Assembly (NCBI GenBank): GCA_907163345.1 | Contig: CAJQUN010000051.1 | Span: 1,116,001 to 1,180,000, forward strand | Reading direction: 5' to 3' | DNA length: 64,000 nucleotides | DNA from: Haberlea rhodopensis | Lineage: Eukaryota; Streptophyta; Magnoliopsida; Lamiales; Gesneriaceae | Part shown: positions 35,990-48,120 of the stretch, piece after piece | Layout of the letters: every line of letters starts with the position of its first letter | How positions within the stretch are numbered: the first letter of the stretch is position 1 | Notes under the pieces: model-generated | Databases searched by the model: none | Told to the model about the DNA's origin: nothing | The model's input: the letters and a program-made list of their open reading frames with translations, nothing else | Translations under genes and position numbers: made by a program

Positions 35990-37508
35990 GGAAACAAAGG
36001 TGAAAGTCCAGCTTGGGACTATAAATCAAGAACTCTTTCTTAACCCTTTGCTTTGTTTTAGTTTATTTTGGTTTGTTTTTGTTTTTGTTTTTTTGATTTT
36101 GGCGAGACTCCATGCGTGCTGTGAAGTGTTCCAGTACAACCTCCGGAGCATGATGAGGACGACGATCACTGACGATCGTCGTCGAGGTATGTGCTTTGCT
36201 TTTGCACTTATTGTTTACCATACATTAAGGGCAATGCATGTACTAAGTTTGGGGGGGGGGGGGGGGGGGTGTTTACTGGTTTCTGCTGTTGTCTTTTGTT
36301 ACTTCCTTGCATTACTAATCTAGCATGAGATTAGGTCGTTTTTGGGCACATAAAAAACTTTTTCTCGAAAATGAGTTCATCATTTAGAAATAATGAATTA
36401 GACTTGCAATGGTATTACATGATGATATTAATCCCCATCTCAACTTAAGTCTTGAAGATTTGACTTGTTTGTGAATATCTTTAGTTGAGTTAATATGTCA
36501 AAAATTGAGGAATATTTTGAGCACTTTTGGCTCATGATTGAGTGAATTTATACTGGAACAATATTGTTAACTATGATTTGTCTTGAGGATCTTAAAACAC
36601 TTTAGAACTTATATGAGAGCACTATGAGGCGAAATTTTATAGTTAGGAACTAGACTTGGAAATGATTTAGGCGATCTTTGGACCGTTTGAGCCTTTCAAG
36701 CTTACCATTTTTATATCAATCTCTTGCTCCCTAATTTGAGCCTAAATGATAAAAGAATGGAGTATGTTTGACATACAATTAGCCCCCATTCAACATTCTT
36801 TGGCAACCTCATTATACCCACCTACTTGAGCCTAAATGGATGATTTTTTATCTTGACCTTAAGGGAGTATAATGATTCCCATTAGATGCACTTGAATTGC
36901 TACATCTTTGATGAGCTTATTTTGTAAAAAAAATTGTTGAATGAGAAAAGAAAACGATAGAAAAAAGCCTTGAGAAAAAAATTGAATAAATAAGACCCAA
37001 AGTGGCCAAGGCTAGAAAAAAGAAGAGAAGCTCAAAGTGTGCTAAAAAAATTTGAATTTTCTGTGATTATACTCTCTTCTTTGTAATTCCCTATCTTTTC
37101 TTTGAAGCGAAACACCTAGGCCAAACATTACAAGCTTTAAAAGACCTATTAATCCAAGTCTAGGGAATAATTACATTAGTGGAGAAGTGCTTGAAAAGTA
37201 GGCCTATGGAGTGTTTAATAGTAAATCTTGACTTTGAGTTTAATAGCATTGTTTGATCCTAAAAGTGTATATGAAACTCAAGATTGACATGAACACACAC
37301 GCACGTTCCGATTTTGCGATATATTGCTTGGCTTAGGAGAAAACACTTCTTGTTAATTTTTGGATTGATTTATGGTTGAAGTGTTAGTGGGATTTCTGAG
37401 CTTTTACAATTGAGTTGCTAAGTTAATTCATTCAAAGTATTGATGATGAACTTTGCATTTTGATTTTAGTGTTTGCTCGAGGACGATCAAATCTAAGTTT
37501 GGGGGAGT
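35990..37508 (+). other. E0 ORF-free 3' region with two polypurine tracts and a 19-G run
   Basis: No credible ORF after integrase. AAGTTT followed by 19 G (36251-36269) lies at its left and AAGTTTGGGGGAGT (about 37495-37508) next to the LTR. The ~1.26 kb between them is homologous to the E4 block. Some autonomous Athila elements have an envelope-like gene here; I see none. Confidence 0.75.
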
Positions 37509-38944
37509 TGATAGGGTTGATTATTACGCATATTTGGGCTTTGATTTATATATATATTCATGTAGATTCTTGGAAGATGTTATGCTTTTTGGTATTTATT
37601 TGACTGTTTCAGGAATCTAGGTGGAATGTGGAAGAATTGAGCTACAAGGAAGAAAACGGATCAAATCAAGCCAATAAATGAAGAATTTGAATTCTGGCAT
37701 TCTCGATCAATCGGAACAGGAGGTCGATCGATCGGAAGAGGCAAAAGTTTTGGCCAACAAAGAAAAGAGACTCTCGATCGATCGGAAATTTGTTCTCGAT
37801 TGATCGACACTGGCAGAGATTTGGCAAGAAAATGTGAAGAAATCTCGATCGATCGGAAGCTTCAACTCCATCGATCGAGAGAGGCAGAGAAAGTCAGACT
37901 CTGAAGCTAAAGGCGCTCGATCGATCGAGACTTATGCACCGATCGATCGAGACGCAGAATTTTCAGAAAAATAAAGTCTTGATTTGGTTTGATTTTTGGA
38001 AACTCTTCCATATCTCCCCTCCTCTATAAATATGGGAAGTAGGGCGCGAAAATTGCATCCATTATTCAGAATATAATCAGACCTAAATAATATTCTTTAG
38101 CCGCCTTTCATCTTCCCGGAACAAGAGAAGGTTGAAGAATCCTTTGACGTGCAAGGAAGGAAGCGAGAGAAGAAGCATTGGTCAACGCACGGAGTCGCTC
38201 CTACGTTTATCGTATTTCTAAACTCTAGTTAATTTGATTTTCATATTTATTTGATGTTTTTGAGGTTGAGAGACAATTAAACATCTTATTAATTTGATTT
38301 GAATTTAATTGAGTTTATTCTATCAAGTTTAAGGAATATTGTGTTTGAATCTTTGATTTTGATTGTGTTTGAGTGGATTGATTTCTTTTGTTCATGAATT
38401 ATATGCTTAAAGCTATCAAAGCCTAGCTACCTTTGATTGAAATTGTGAATTATAATTGAGATCGAGAGATGAAATTATAATACGCTAAAATGATTCATGT
38501 TGTATGTTTAAGATTTAGATCGAGAGATTAAAACACACACGTGGTCACTTTAAATTGAAAAATTTAAAGATCAACGGTTTTCATAGAGATTTATTCGGTA
38601 TTAAATTGGTTTAAGTGAACTAGAGTTACTTGTGTCAGTTTATTACTAATTTCAATATAACTCGAGAGAGTGTATTGATTATATTCGAAAATCCGTCACC
38701 TTAAGAATTGATTGATTAGTAATTGTTTTAACAAACAAATCATTGACGATAGCAATTGAACGAACATCCTGATAGATTTCTTGAGCGGAATTCCTTCGCA
38801 TCTTCAAATGAGTTGTTCTAGTTTTGAGTTTTTATTAATTAATTAGTTTAATTAGTTAATTAATCACTATACTAAAACTTGACACCGTGCACTTGCGGTA
38901 GAATCGCTACACTGAGAAATAGTTGTTTAAAATAAAAGCGATCA
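37509..38944 (+). repeat. E0 3' LTR
   Basis: Starts TGATAGGGTT after the polypurine tract and ends AAAAGCGATCA, 1436 bp. The next five bases TTCCA (38945-38949) should be its target duplication. The ends match E4 (TGATAGG...GGTCA type), so the two families are related. CGATCGATCG palindromes cluster at about 37706-37955, upstream of the TATA box. Confidence 0.9.
38025..38032 (+). promoter_or_regulatory. E0 LTR TATA box
   Basis: TATAAATA after a pyrimidine-rich stretch (CTCCCCTCCTC). Places U3 to the left, so the palindrome cluster is in the promoter. Confidence 0.6.
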
Positions 38945-39048
38945 TTCCACATACAATCACACAAATATACGATTAGGTAGCATATGCATCAAATTATTCA
39001 TACAAACAATCGCAGACAGTTAAACGTACTAGATGTGTCTATTTATAG
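38945..39048. other. E5 remnant between E0 and the protease
   Basis: About 100 bp, no ORF recognised. Position suggests the linker after E5 protease, cut by E0 insertion. Confidence 0.4.
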
Positions 39049-39561
39049 TCACATCATACCTCCTTTGTCAACAAGTAGATCATCAGTTACCCCTAACTCA
39101 TGCTTAATGACAGAATGTGAGTGTTCTTGTGATAAATGATGTGTGATGCCAATAGTGTAATTAGTAGTAAGATTAATGGGATCATGAATATTGAATTTAG
39201 CTACCTCACCATCAAGCTCCATAGTCAAGGCACCACTATTTACATCTATTATGCAATTGAAAGTTTTCAAAAATGGTCTCCCTAACAGAATATGGTTGTT
39301 CTTATCATTATTTTCCATGTCAAGCATGTAGAAATCAGTAGGAAATATCAAATTGTCAACTTTCACAAGAAGATCCTCAAGTACTCCCCTAGGGCACACA
39401 GTAGACCTATTAGCAAATTTAATAGCAATTCCCGCTTTATTCAAATGTCTTAGTTCTAAAGAGGTATAAATTGAATAAGTCATAACATTGATTGATGCTC
39501 CTAAGTCTAGCATGACCTTATTAATTCTATTGTTTCCAATTGTGCAAGGGATATTAAACAT
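39049..39561 (-). pseudogene. E5 Athila-like retropepsin (protease)
   Basis: 170-residue frame. Active site LDLGASINVM (D-L-G, about 39490-39515) and the late-domain motif HILLGRPFLKTFNCIIDV, with a flap region between, are the standard plant gypsy retropepsin layout. It would process Gag-Pol. It is cut from RT by the E0 insertion at 38945; the remainder should lie left of this window. Confidence 0.85.
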
Positions 39562-40430
39562 ACATGGATCCTTGCATTTAGTGGGGGTTGTCTTTGGGTT
39601 GTCCTAAAAAAATCCTCCCATAGTTCCGATTCATTGCAGTAGTCGATCTCCGATCCCTCTTCCATAACACATGATTCTTGTAGATATTTAACATAGCGAG
39701 CTGTTGGATACGTACCTTTTGGAGTTGCAGGATGTAAAAGCTCATTCTCTTCTAGTGGTGCATCTCTTCTTCTTGCTTGGGTGGCGTCAGTACTACCTTC
39801 TCCGGGGTTTCTACCTCTTTATCACTCCTCAATTCAACATCATTCATGTTATCCCTTGGATTTACCACCGTTTGGAAGAGTACACTGTTTGATACTCTTG
39901 TTGTTATCCTATTGTTCGATGTTGCTAGTTGCTCCACTTGAGTGCCCAAATTCTGAATTCTAGCCCTGGTTTCCTATTGAAATTGAAAATTACTATTAGC
40001 AAGATCTTTAATACTGATATTGCGGTATGTATGGCATTGGGTTGGACTGCATGTGAGGTGGAGGTGGGCTCATCCATTGATTATCATAGCTGAGATGATC
40101 CCTCCAAACTAAGTTGTATATGTTTAGGTATGGGTCATGATTATGATGTGGTTGTCCCAAAAATCCACCCACTGCATTCACTTGACGAATGGGTGTCTCT
40201 TGAAGCGTTTGACATACATTTGTTGTATGACATACTACCGAGCATATCCCACAAATATGTGCACTATGTTCATTCCTTATATCAATTCGTTGCACAAGAG
40301 AGACCAATTTCCTCAGGCTCTTATTTTTCTCCATGGTGCCTCCTTGCTCTGATGTTTTCATAAATTTACCTGTAAGCACGCAAAAACCAGAGTAGCATTT
40401 GATGTAACAAAAATGATTAAAAAAAATTAA
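39562..40430 (-). pseudogene. E5 gag C-terminal remnant and gag-protease linker
   Basis: 40008-40430 on the minus strand reads a degenerate zinc-knuckle region (HICGICSVVCHTTNVCQTLQ) then QVNAVGGFLGQ and NIYNLVWRDHLSYDNQW, the block after the knuckle in Athila Gag. 39752-39949 continues with LGTQVEQLATS-like (MGTQVEQLATS) and QTVVNPRDNMNDVELRSDKE, the Gag-protease linker. Only ~40 bases separate this from the PBS, so the leader and Gag capsid are deleted. Confidence 0.75.
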
Positions 40431-40450
40431 CACAAAAATATACAACACCT

Positions 40451-40467
40451 CCCCGGCAACGACGCCA
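40451..40467 (-). other. E5 primer binding site, tRNA-Asp type
   Basis: The minus strand reads TGGCGTCGTTGCCGGGG, one mismatch from the E4 site. Confidence 0.8.
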
Positions 40468-40472
40468 AAATT

Positions 40473-41957
40473 TGGTGTGAGCTTATCGTGTATGCCCAAA
40501 GTAACCACACTCAATCCAAAAATTTATAACAATAATGTAGTAGCGTGAGTAGGGATCGATCCCATGAGAAGGTGTGAATCTTTGTGTTAACGAAAATAAA
40601 AACAAAACAATAAACAACGGGGTTGTGTGGATGAATTATCACCAATAAAATTAAAAACAAGTTATTAAACTATTGAAAGAGATTATTGGTATCAGTCAAC
40701 TCTACCTTGGATATATCATCAATTTTATCGATTCACAAAAGACCCAATTTTATTTTAATATTATCATTTGTAAATTTAATTCCTCTATCACCTTATTCAT
40801 AGTCAAATAGAAACCAACGCTCAAATTCAACAATTATCAAATTATTAATCAATACATCACCAGTTAAGATTAATTCAATGATAGCTTCCAAATATTTTGA
40901 GCATGATAAATCTAAATAACATAAACACCGGCGATTAAAATTAATTTAGTCAATTGTTTTCCCTAAAAACTTAATAAATTCAACATAAAATTATCAGTCT
41001 TAGTTGCTTCTTCAATTAGATTACTCAAACAATTTCTTATTCGGTATCTAATTAGCAATAAATTACATGCAAGTTATTAGGTTATCAATCCAATAGCAAA
41101 CACAAATCATATCAATAAACTTAGAAAATCATTGATATTCAATAAAAATCGATACTTAATGAACAAGAATCTCCCCATATTAATAAATCAAAGGTATTAT
41201 CTTCCTCAACCAAGAACTAAAACTTAGCTATGCATAATCAAAACAAAACAAATAAAAACTATCATAGAGAGTTTTAAACAAAGCAAAGGAAGAAAAAACT
41301 AATCATATCGCCACTCGTCAAGGTTGTCAATCCCGTCTTCGTGTTGATCTTCTTAGCTGCCTTCAAGAAAATTGAGAGAAGTTATAAAATTAAGCTATCT
41401 AATGTCTACTTACTCTACCTAATTTATCAAATGAATAATAAGTCTGAAATCATGATTTTATAGAGGTGGAGGCTGATAAGGTAGGTCACAATCCTTTTAG
41501 GTTGGAAAGAAATCATGTTTCCATAATTTTTAGGATTCTTTGGTGCTAGGGCGTAGCTGGAGGGGCGTTGGGGGGTCAAGCATTGTGCCCTGGAAAATAA
41601 TTTTGCTTCTGTAGGCACTGGGGCGCCAATAACAGGTCTTGTACTACATTTTAGTATTTTGGTCATACATCTCTCATATGATCTTTGAATTAAACAAATT
41701 AGTTGTCTATGCGAAGACAACAAAAGTTCTACAATTTTTATGTTGACCTCAGTTCCAAAATATGGCTCAAACATGAAGAAACTTGAAGAGAAAGAAGTGA
41801 GATGTGTCTTGGATTCCAGTTTTCCTCTTCTCTTCAACTTTCTTCATTCTTCCGTCGTTGTAGCTCGATTTATTCACCTTTCCCTACATATGACCAAATG
41901 TATGATTATGAACTATAAACATCAAGTTATCCATTAAACCATGCCTAATCATTGACA
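40473..41957 (-). repeat. E5 5' LTR (outer end approximate)
   Basis: Inner end is clear: the minus strand ends ...TCACACCA five bases from the PBS. The outer end is my guess at ATTGACA near 41957. No target duplication could be verified because the partner end is outside the window. Contains GGGGCGCC-like low-complexity GC blocks near 41560-41630. No host gene seen. Confidence 0.55.
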
Positions 41958-42679
41958 GCTAAGCGCATCAAACATGTTTATTTCTAGACAGATCATATGC
42001 AGATAACTATTGGTAGTTGTCCAACTGAAGTGTTTGACTTAGTTGGTAAAGCTTTCGTATGAGAATTGAGTTCATATCAATGAACATTCATTTTATCTTA
42101 AATATGGAATAATTGTTCACTCTACTGGAGAATTAGCTTGGTCGGGGAACACTATTCGGGAACTCAATGATCATCTTGGAGATGCGATTTGTTGTGATGA
42201 TGTTGATAAAGAGCTTGTAGAGATTCAATTATTGAATTCGAACATAGGATTAGCAATTCTCTTTATTGTCCTTTTGTACTGAATTGTTTGCGTTATCTAT
42301 CTGATGGTGAGCATAAAGGAGCCATTCATGATTTGAAATTTCTCGACTGTATGTGTAGATACTTGAATGAGAGAATGTCTTTTACATCTACTAAGACTAG
42401 TTGAGATGTGTCCCCGAAACTTTCAAATTCATAAAGAAGTGTGAGTTGGTAAATAATCTATTTCACTAAGTGGATTTTCTTTATTGTCTTTTGCTAGGTT
42501 GATAAACCTAGAGTTGGGAAAGTGGGTGTATTGTAATTATTGCGTATTCTGAGAATACGTTAGTGGATTTGCGTGCTAAGTATGAAAATCTCATGGTATC
42601 ACAAGGAGATTTGTTAGTGTGTTGGACCAAGATAGAGTTTCTTGGACTGCATTAAAGTTGAAATGTCGTTGAGATATAG
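41958..42679. other. Unassigned AT-rich stretch
   Basis: No ORF or repeat recognised. Probably more of the decayed chromovirus that becomes recognisable at 42680, but nothing here shows it. Confidence 0.3.
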
Positions 42680-43490
42680 TCGGGTCTTGATGCTATATGA
42701 TTATATTGAGAGGTTGGCGTAGGTCCTTAGTTTATACTGTATAGCATAAGTTTTATCATATTTTGGAAATGGCTCAACTATTTATTCGAGATGTAGTATG
42801 ACTACACGGTGTTATGATTTATAATATTTTTGATAGAGATTCATTTCTGAGAAGAGCTACGAAGCCAGGAGGGCCGAAGTGAGACTCAATACATTATTAT
42901 CCAGAGACCATCGGGCAGACTGAGCGTACTATTTAGACGCTGGAGGACATGTTGTATTCATGTGTGTTAGAGACTGAATCTACTTGGCCAGATTCTATAT
43001 CGTTGGATGAGCACCTGGTAATATTATTTATCAAGTGAGTATTCGGATGCCTTTATTTGTGGGATTGCATGTACGATGTTCATATTTCCTTCATTTTGTC
43101 ATAGTTAGAGCATCTATGGTTGAATCAAAAATGATTCAAGAGATGGAGGAAAATGTGGAGTTGATACGACAGTAAATTGGCATTCTGGACTATAGGGGGG
43201 TATTGTCGTATTCTGTCTAGCATTCCAGGCATAATTGGTGTGTTGATGCTAAGAAAGTGTTAACTGGATTCGTTTCATGTTTTGCAACCTTCGGGACTGC
43301 AGTTAGATTATGAGGTAACATTTATAGAACGTCTTGCTTGGATTTTGAATCGAGCAGATTGTAAACTTTACAGTGAGATACTTCTATTGGTTAAGGTTCA
43401 GTGAGAAGGACGGGGTGTTGAGGCGGTTACATAAGGGGCAGAACAATTGTTTCAGCACTACCCCGAACTTTTTGTTGATATGCTAACTGA
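42680..43490 (+). pseudogene. Decayed chromovirus-type Ty3/gypsy integrase and chromodomain end
   Basis: Fragments in shifting frames match the Tekay/Del-type integrase order. These are MAQLFIRDVV-stop-LHG (about 42767-42805), FDRDS, then HYYPETIGQTERTI-stop-TLEDML (42890-42955), where the family has HPQTDGQTERTIQTLEDML. Further on come HFMFCNLRDCS-like remnants of the FHVSMLR/LQP segment and LVKVQ (about 43390), the end of the chromodomain tail, then QHYPELF before the stop. Many stops and frameshifts. One stop (42933) is TAG where the family has CAG. Confidence 0.7.
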
Positions 43491-43587
43491 ATTATTGCAT
43501 TTCATCGGAAATGCAATAATTCAGTTAGCATATCAGCAAAAAGTTTGGGGTAGTGCTGAAACAATTGTTCTATACCTTACGTAACCG
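43424..43587. repeat. 79-bp inverted duplication (6-bp loop)
   Basis: Arms 43424-43502 and 43509-43587 are reverse complements with about 6 mismatches and no gap, around spacer CATCGG. The left arm encodes the end of the chromovirus pol, so this is an inverted copy of element sequence, not a MITE. A third, direct partial copy (AAATGCAATAATTAAGTTA) follows at 43593. Confidence 0.9.
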
Positions 43588-43900
43588 TTACGAAATGCAA
43601 TAATTAAGTTAAGTTTTGGTTGAAATTGATGTTGGGTTGCAAGGATTAACAGATCCTTTGTATTATTGATTTTGTGGTTGTGAGAGGCTTGATTATAAGG
43701 TAGTTTGGAGTTCCAATCTTGTGTTCTTCAAACATGGAAATCAAGTTCTTAGATTGAATTATAACTTCCAGTTTGAACTAATCTTGGTGTTATAAGTGAA
43801 GCTATTAGCCAGACCAAGCTTTGTTGTTGATTAGACTGAAGTTTGGTGTTCAGTTTTGGATCAAAATCTGTGCTTGGTTCGAAAATGGTGTTGGAATGTC
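43588..43900. other. Unassigned stretch in the chromovirus 3' region
   Basis: About 310 bp with imperfect internal similarity (TTGGTGTT / TTGTGTTC runs) and no ORF. Confidence 0.3.
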
Positions 43901-44510
43901 ATGTTATTATTGTCAGGGTCGACGCTAGAGAGAGCGTACGACATTATTGTTGTCAGTGCCGACATTAGAGAGAGTGTGCGACGTCATTATTGTCAGGGTT
44001 GACGCTAAAGAGAGTGTGTGCGACGTTATTATTGTCAGGGTTGACGCAATAGAGAGCGTGCGACTTTATTTTTGTCATGGTCGACGATAGAGAGGGCGTG
44101 CAATGTTAATTTTGTCAGGGTCGATTCTAGATAGAGCATGTGACGTTATTATTGCTAGAGTCGATGCTAGAGAGAGCATGCGACGTTATTATTGTCAGGG
44201 TCGACAGCTAGAGGAAGCGTGCGAAGTTATTGTTGTCAAGTTGGTGCTAGAGAGAGCATGCGATGTTATTGTTTCAGGGTCGATGCTAGAGAGAGCATGC
44301 GGTGTTATTATTGTCAGGGTTGATGTTAGAGAGAGCATGCGAAGTTATTATATCCAGGGTCGACGCTAGAGTGAGTGTGCGACGTTATTAGTGTCAGGGT
44401 CGACGTTAGAGAAAGTATACAATGTTATTATTGTCAGGGTCGACGCTAGAGACATCTTGTAACGTAATTATGGTAAGGGTCAATACTAGAGAGAGTGTAC
44501 GACGTGATTA
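43901..44510. repeat. Tandem array, ~40-bp unit, about 15 copies
   Basis: Consensus unit GTTATTATTGTCAGGGTCGA + CGCTAGAGAGAGCGTGCGAC. GTCGACGCT and AGCGTGCGAC are complementary, so each unit can form a small hairpin with an AGAGAG loop. Copies differ by substitutions and 1-4 base indels. An 88-residue frame at 44103-44369 is only the translated repeat. Confidence 0.92.
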
Positions 44511-45180
44511 GTATGATATATGAGTCCTAAATGGCATGGAACAATGTATGAGAATAAAACGAATTACGAGATTTTATATTTGTGAATTGTGGAAACAGAA
44601 ACATCCTAGAGATTTATGATATTTATCATTATGGAGTTTTTAATTGTGATTGTAAAATAAACAGTTCGAGAGATTTGCTTTTTATTTTAGATACTTTATA
44701 TTATCATATATGAATTGTGAAATTGATATATATTATGTTTTCTATTTGTGTGCTTACCTTGTGTGGGGGGTTGTTTATGTGGAAACAGTTGACATGTCTA
44801 GCTATGAAGGTCTTCGGGAGATAATATTGAGGCATCTCGAGAATTAGCAGGATGATCGTTGACTAGATGTCCGTAAGAAAACTGAGGCAGAAAATCGTAT
44901 TATCATTCTGGGACATATTATATTGTTTGTATTTTATCTTGTTTCTCTTTTGAGATCGAGCTTTAGTTAGACGTCTTTTATTGGTGGATTAAGATGGTCG
45001 GATTGTTAATGGATTACTGGTGTATTGTATAGTGTGAGATTTTATTTCTGGTGTATTTTCTCCCCGGTAGCCATATTTGTATGAAGACTCTGCCAAATTT
45101 TTTGAGAAACCCAATTTATTAACGTCGTGCAGTATCATATTTATTATGATATTGTGGTTTAGTAATTGGGGCCTTACAGT
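44511..45180 (+). repeat. Probable decayed LTR of the chromovirus
   Basis: AT-rich, no ORF. Position after pol and the tandem array, and an end reading GGGGCCTTACAG, fit a 3' LTR. No partner LTR is available for proof. Confidence 0.35.
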
Positions 45181-48060
45181 ACAACTTTGAAAATTTTGAG
45201 TTGGTTGTCAAACCTATTTAGAAGCAACACGTTAGATATTCGATCAAAGAGAGATGATCGATTTAGTAAGTTGCGCCTTTCAGCTAGGTAGAAATGGGCT
45301 TTCAGCTTAGTATCATTTCTCTGTAATTTATTAAGCAATAAATCATATTATATTGCCTTGATGAACTTTGGTAGCAATATAATAATAACTTTTGTTAATG
45401 TCAAAGCTTAATCGGGTTCCAAAAATCCAAACGTGGATGATTAGTTAAGAGGAAACCCAAAAGACTCAATTAATTTTATGAAATATTATTATGAAATTAA
45501 AATAATATTGAAGTGAGAGTTGAATACAACTTAAAAACTTTAAGGTAATATTTGTGAAGGACAACTGAATACTTGACAAAATAAAGAACGAAGAATTAAC
45601 CATTATTAACAATAAATTAAACAAATGAATGCATTGAATTAATAGTATTATAGAATTAAAAATTATAATTCCTTAAGTTGTTTCACTTCTTTTTGTCAAA
45701 TTATTAATTGATAAATATATATTATATTTTTGCTACATGATTTTTAAATTTTATTTCTTTTTAATAAATGCCCACATTTGAAACTGCCTCATGTTGCCAC
45801 ATTTTTCATTATAATGGAGCCCTTGTACATAATTCATAATAACATTTTTCATGATAATGGAGACTTGTACATAATTCATAATGATACTGTCTGAATCATT
45901 TATTATCTACCTATAATTGTATCAATTAATAGTACATAAATTAATAATTTGGAATATCAACACAAAATTTTTAATACAAACACAACTAATTCAATTTGAG
46001 GATTTTTTATTTTTTATTTTTGATTTGAGGATTTGACATCTAATAATTTCATTGTTTGTATATATGCTAGATAAGTGTTAAAAATTGAAATGGTTTTTAT
46101 CTTTGAACGTAAGATAATTTTTTGGATTTGACAATCACGGAAAAAAAAGATTTATAATTATAATCAATAAAATTGCAGTATCGTCACACATTGCGCCGGA
46201 TAAGAGTGTGGAAAAACAATAAAGAAATAGTTATTCATTCAGCTTTAATTCGTTAATTTGCTTCTAAAGAACAACATACGACTTTCATAGTTGGTCATAT
46301 TATCAGAGGATGCTCCAACATTGTTGAAGATACAAGCTCGATTGTCCATTTCTCATCTCACGAACCTAACGTAGAAATTGCTGCAAATATTGTGACAAGA
46401 GGCTTCCCCAGACCCAAAGAATTTGGTCATTGAGGGATGAAATGAAATGATTATTTTTACTTACCTTGTCCGTTTTTGTCCAAATAACCTCATCAACAAT
46501 ACCTCTTATGTTGCCTAGATATTTATCAATGAAATAGCAGGCATTTATATACAAAGATACACGAGAAATAATACTTCAATCAACTGTTAAAAACTCTTTG
46601 AAGTCTGACATACTACCCTTTGAGACTTAGTCCTAAGAATACCTTTCCGAGAGTAAAAATTTAGGGAATCACTTTCCAACATCCAAATCCACGCAGTACC
46701 CTGGGAACCCTTAGTTTATATGGCTTCAAACTAATGAAATTCACAGGAATAATATACGGAATGCCAACCTGTGGAATTTTCACACATTTGCCATTCCCTA
46801 TTGATTTGACAGCCATGGATTCATACTCAATTGTGAGAGAGAGGAAATAATTGGAATTATGGAAGGAGAATAAGGTTGAGTGGAAGTTATGGTTGGGGAA
46901 TAGACTCCATTATTTATCCAATTGATTATAGCTGACTTAATTAGAATTTAAGTTGAAATTCAATAGACTCAAACATGATAGTTGCACATTAATGGAAAAT
47001 ATATTTTTCCATATTTCTCCTTTTAATTTCAAAATTTTCCATAAATCTCCTTGTGGTCTCTTTTGGTTTATATAGATAATTAGGGTCCTTTGTTTTTTGT
47101 TTTTGTTTTTTATAATGAAAAACATTGCCCGTAATCCACGTTTTTATATAGGTATATAGATATTATTCTCATGTTTTTAGAAAGGATGCTTGATAGAATA
47201 CCGAAAAGGACATTTGAGAATGATATGCTTCATCTGCGTAATTCTCTTCATAGAATATGGTCAAATTTTAGCCTTGAATCCCCAATAAATTATATGAATT
47301 TTCATAAAATGCTCGCATCATCCAATGTTATCGGGAATATGAGGAGAATTACTCAAGATGAAGCATAGATGCATCTGAGGGAGTGAAAAATGGTGCTCAC
47401 ACTGTAGTCTTCGTGAAGATCTCCCGTTTTCTCCAATGTCATTTGTATTTCCCAATCATTGATTAAAGACCGAAACAAAGATGGTACTTTTCTCAGAGTG
47501 GGTACAAAGGCAATTTAGTATGGTTGGAGTAGTCGAGAAATCTTTTGGTACATCTAAAAACATAACAAATTTGATGCACTATCGCAATTATAACTAAAAA
47601 ATTAATTCTGAAAACATTTTGAAATGTGACGTGACTTTATACTTTAAAATTCATGACCATATAAAATAACGAAGAAATTAATCTTAAATAATTCGGGCTA
47701 TGTAATGGTCCACATTTATATTCACTGCCCAAAAGAATCCAACGAGTTAAGAGTATTGTGTATCTAAATACCACAATATTTATTGTTCTGGACAAATGTT
47801 TGAAGAATCAGTAATATGAATAGAAGTGGAAAAATGCAGCGGCATACACACGAGACAAAATTGCACAATTCACTCTTACTCTTTGTGACGCCAACTGCAC
47901 AGTATACCCTCATGCATTTACATAGAGACTATATCATTCATTGCTAATCAGCTTTGTTTCATTCGAACTTCAAATATACACATTTCTTTGGACTCTGCTC
48001 AAGAAACAACACTATAACTGGCCTACTTTAGAGAAAGATGTACCAGTTCGCCTTCCGTTT
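45181..48060. other. Intergenic region, no gene recognised
   Basis: AT-rich. A ~43-bp direct duplication (CATTTTTCATTATAATGGAG and CATTTTTCATGATAATGGAG starts) lies at about 45799-45884. Short frames at 46366-46554 (-), 46660-46815 (-), 46937-47125 (-) and 47171-47368 (+) have no motif I know and look fortuitous or like gene scraps. The last few hundred bases may hold the SCAR 3' UTR. Confidence 0.5.
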
Positions 48061-48120
48061 ACGTGTTAGGAAATTTTGTTGAACGATAATGGTCTAGAAA
48101 ATACAACCCTTGGATGAAGT

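Noticed and set aside
43424..43587. MITE or miRNA precursor
   Set aside because: No target duplication or TIR; the left arm is pol coding sequence, so it is an inverted duplication of element DNA.
46366..47368. Small host genes in the intergenic region
   Set aside because: Frames of about 50-65 residues with no recognisable motif, no splice model and AT-rich composition; not supported.
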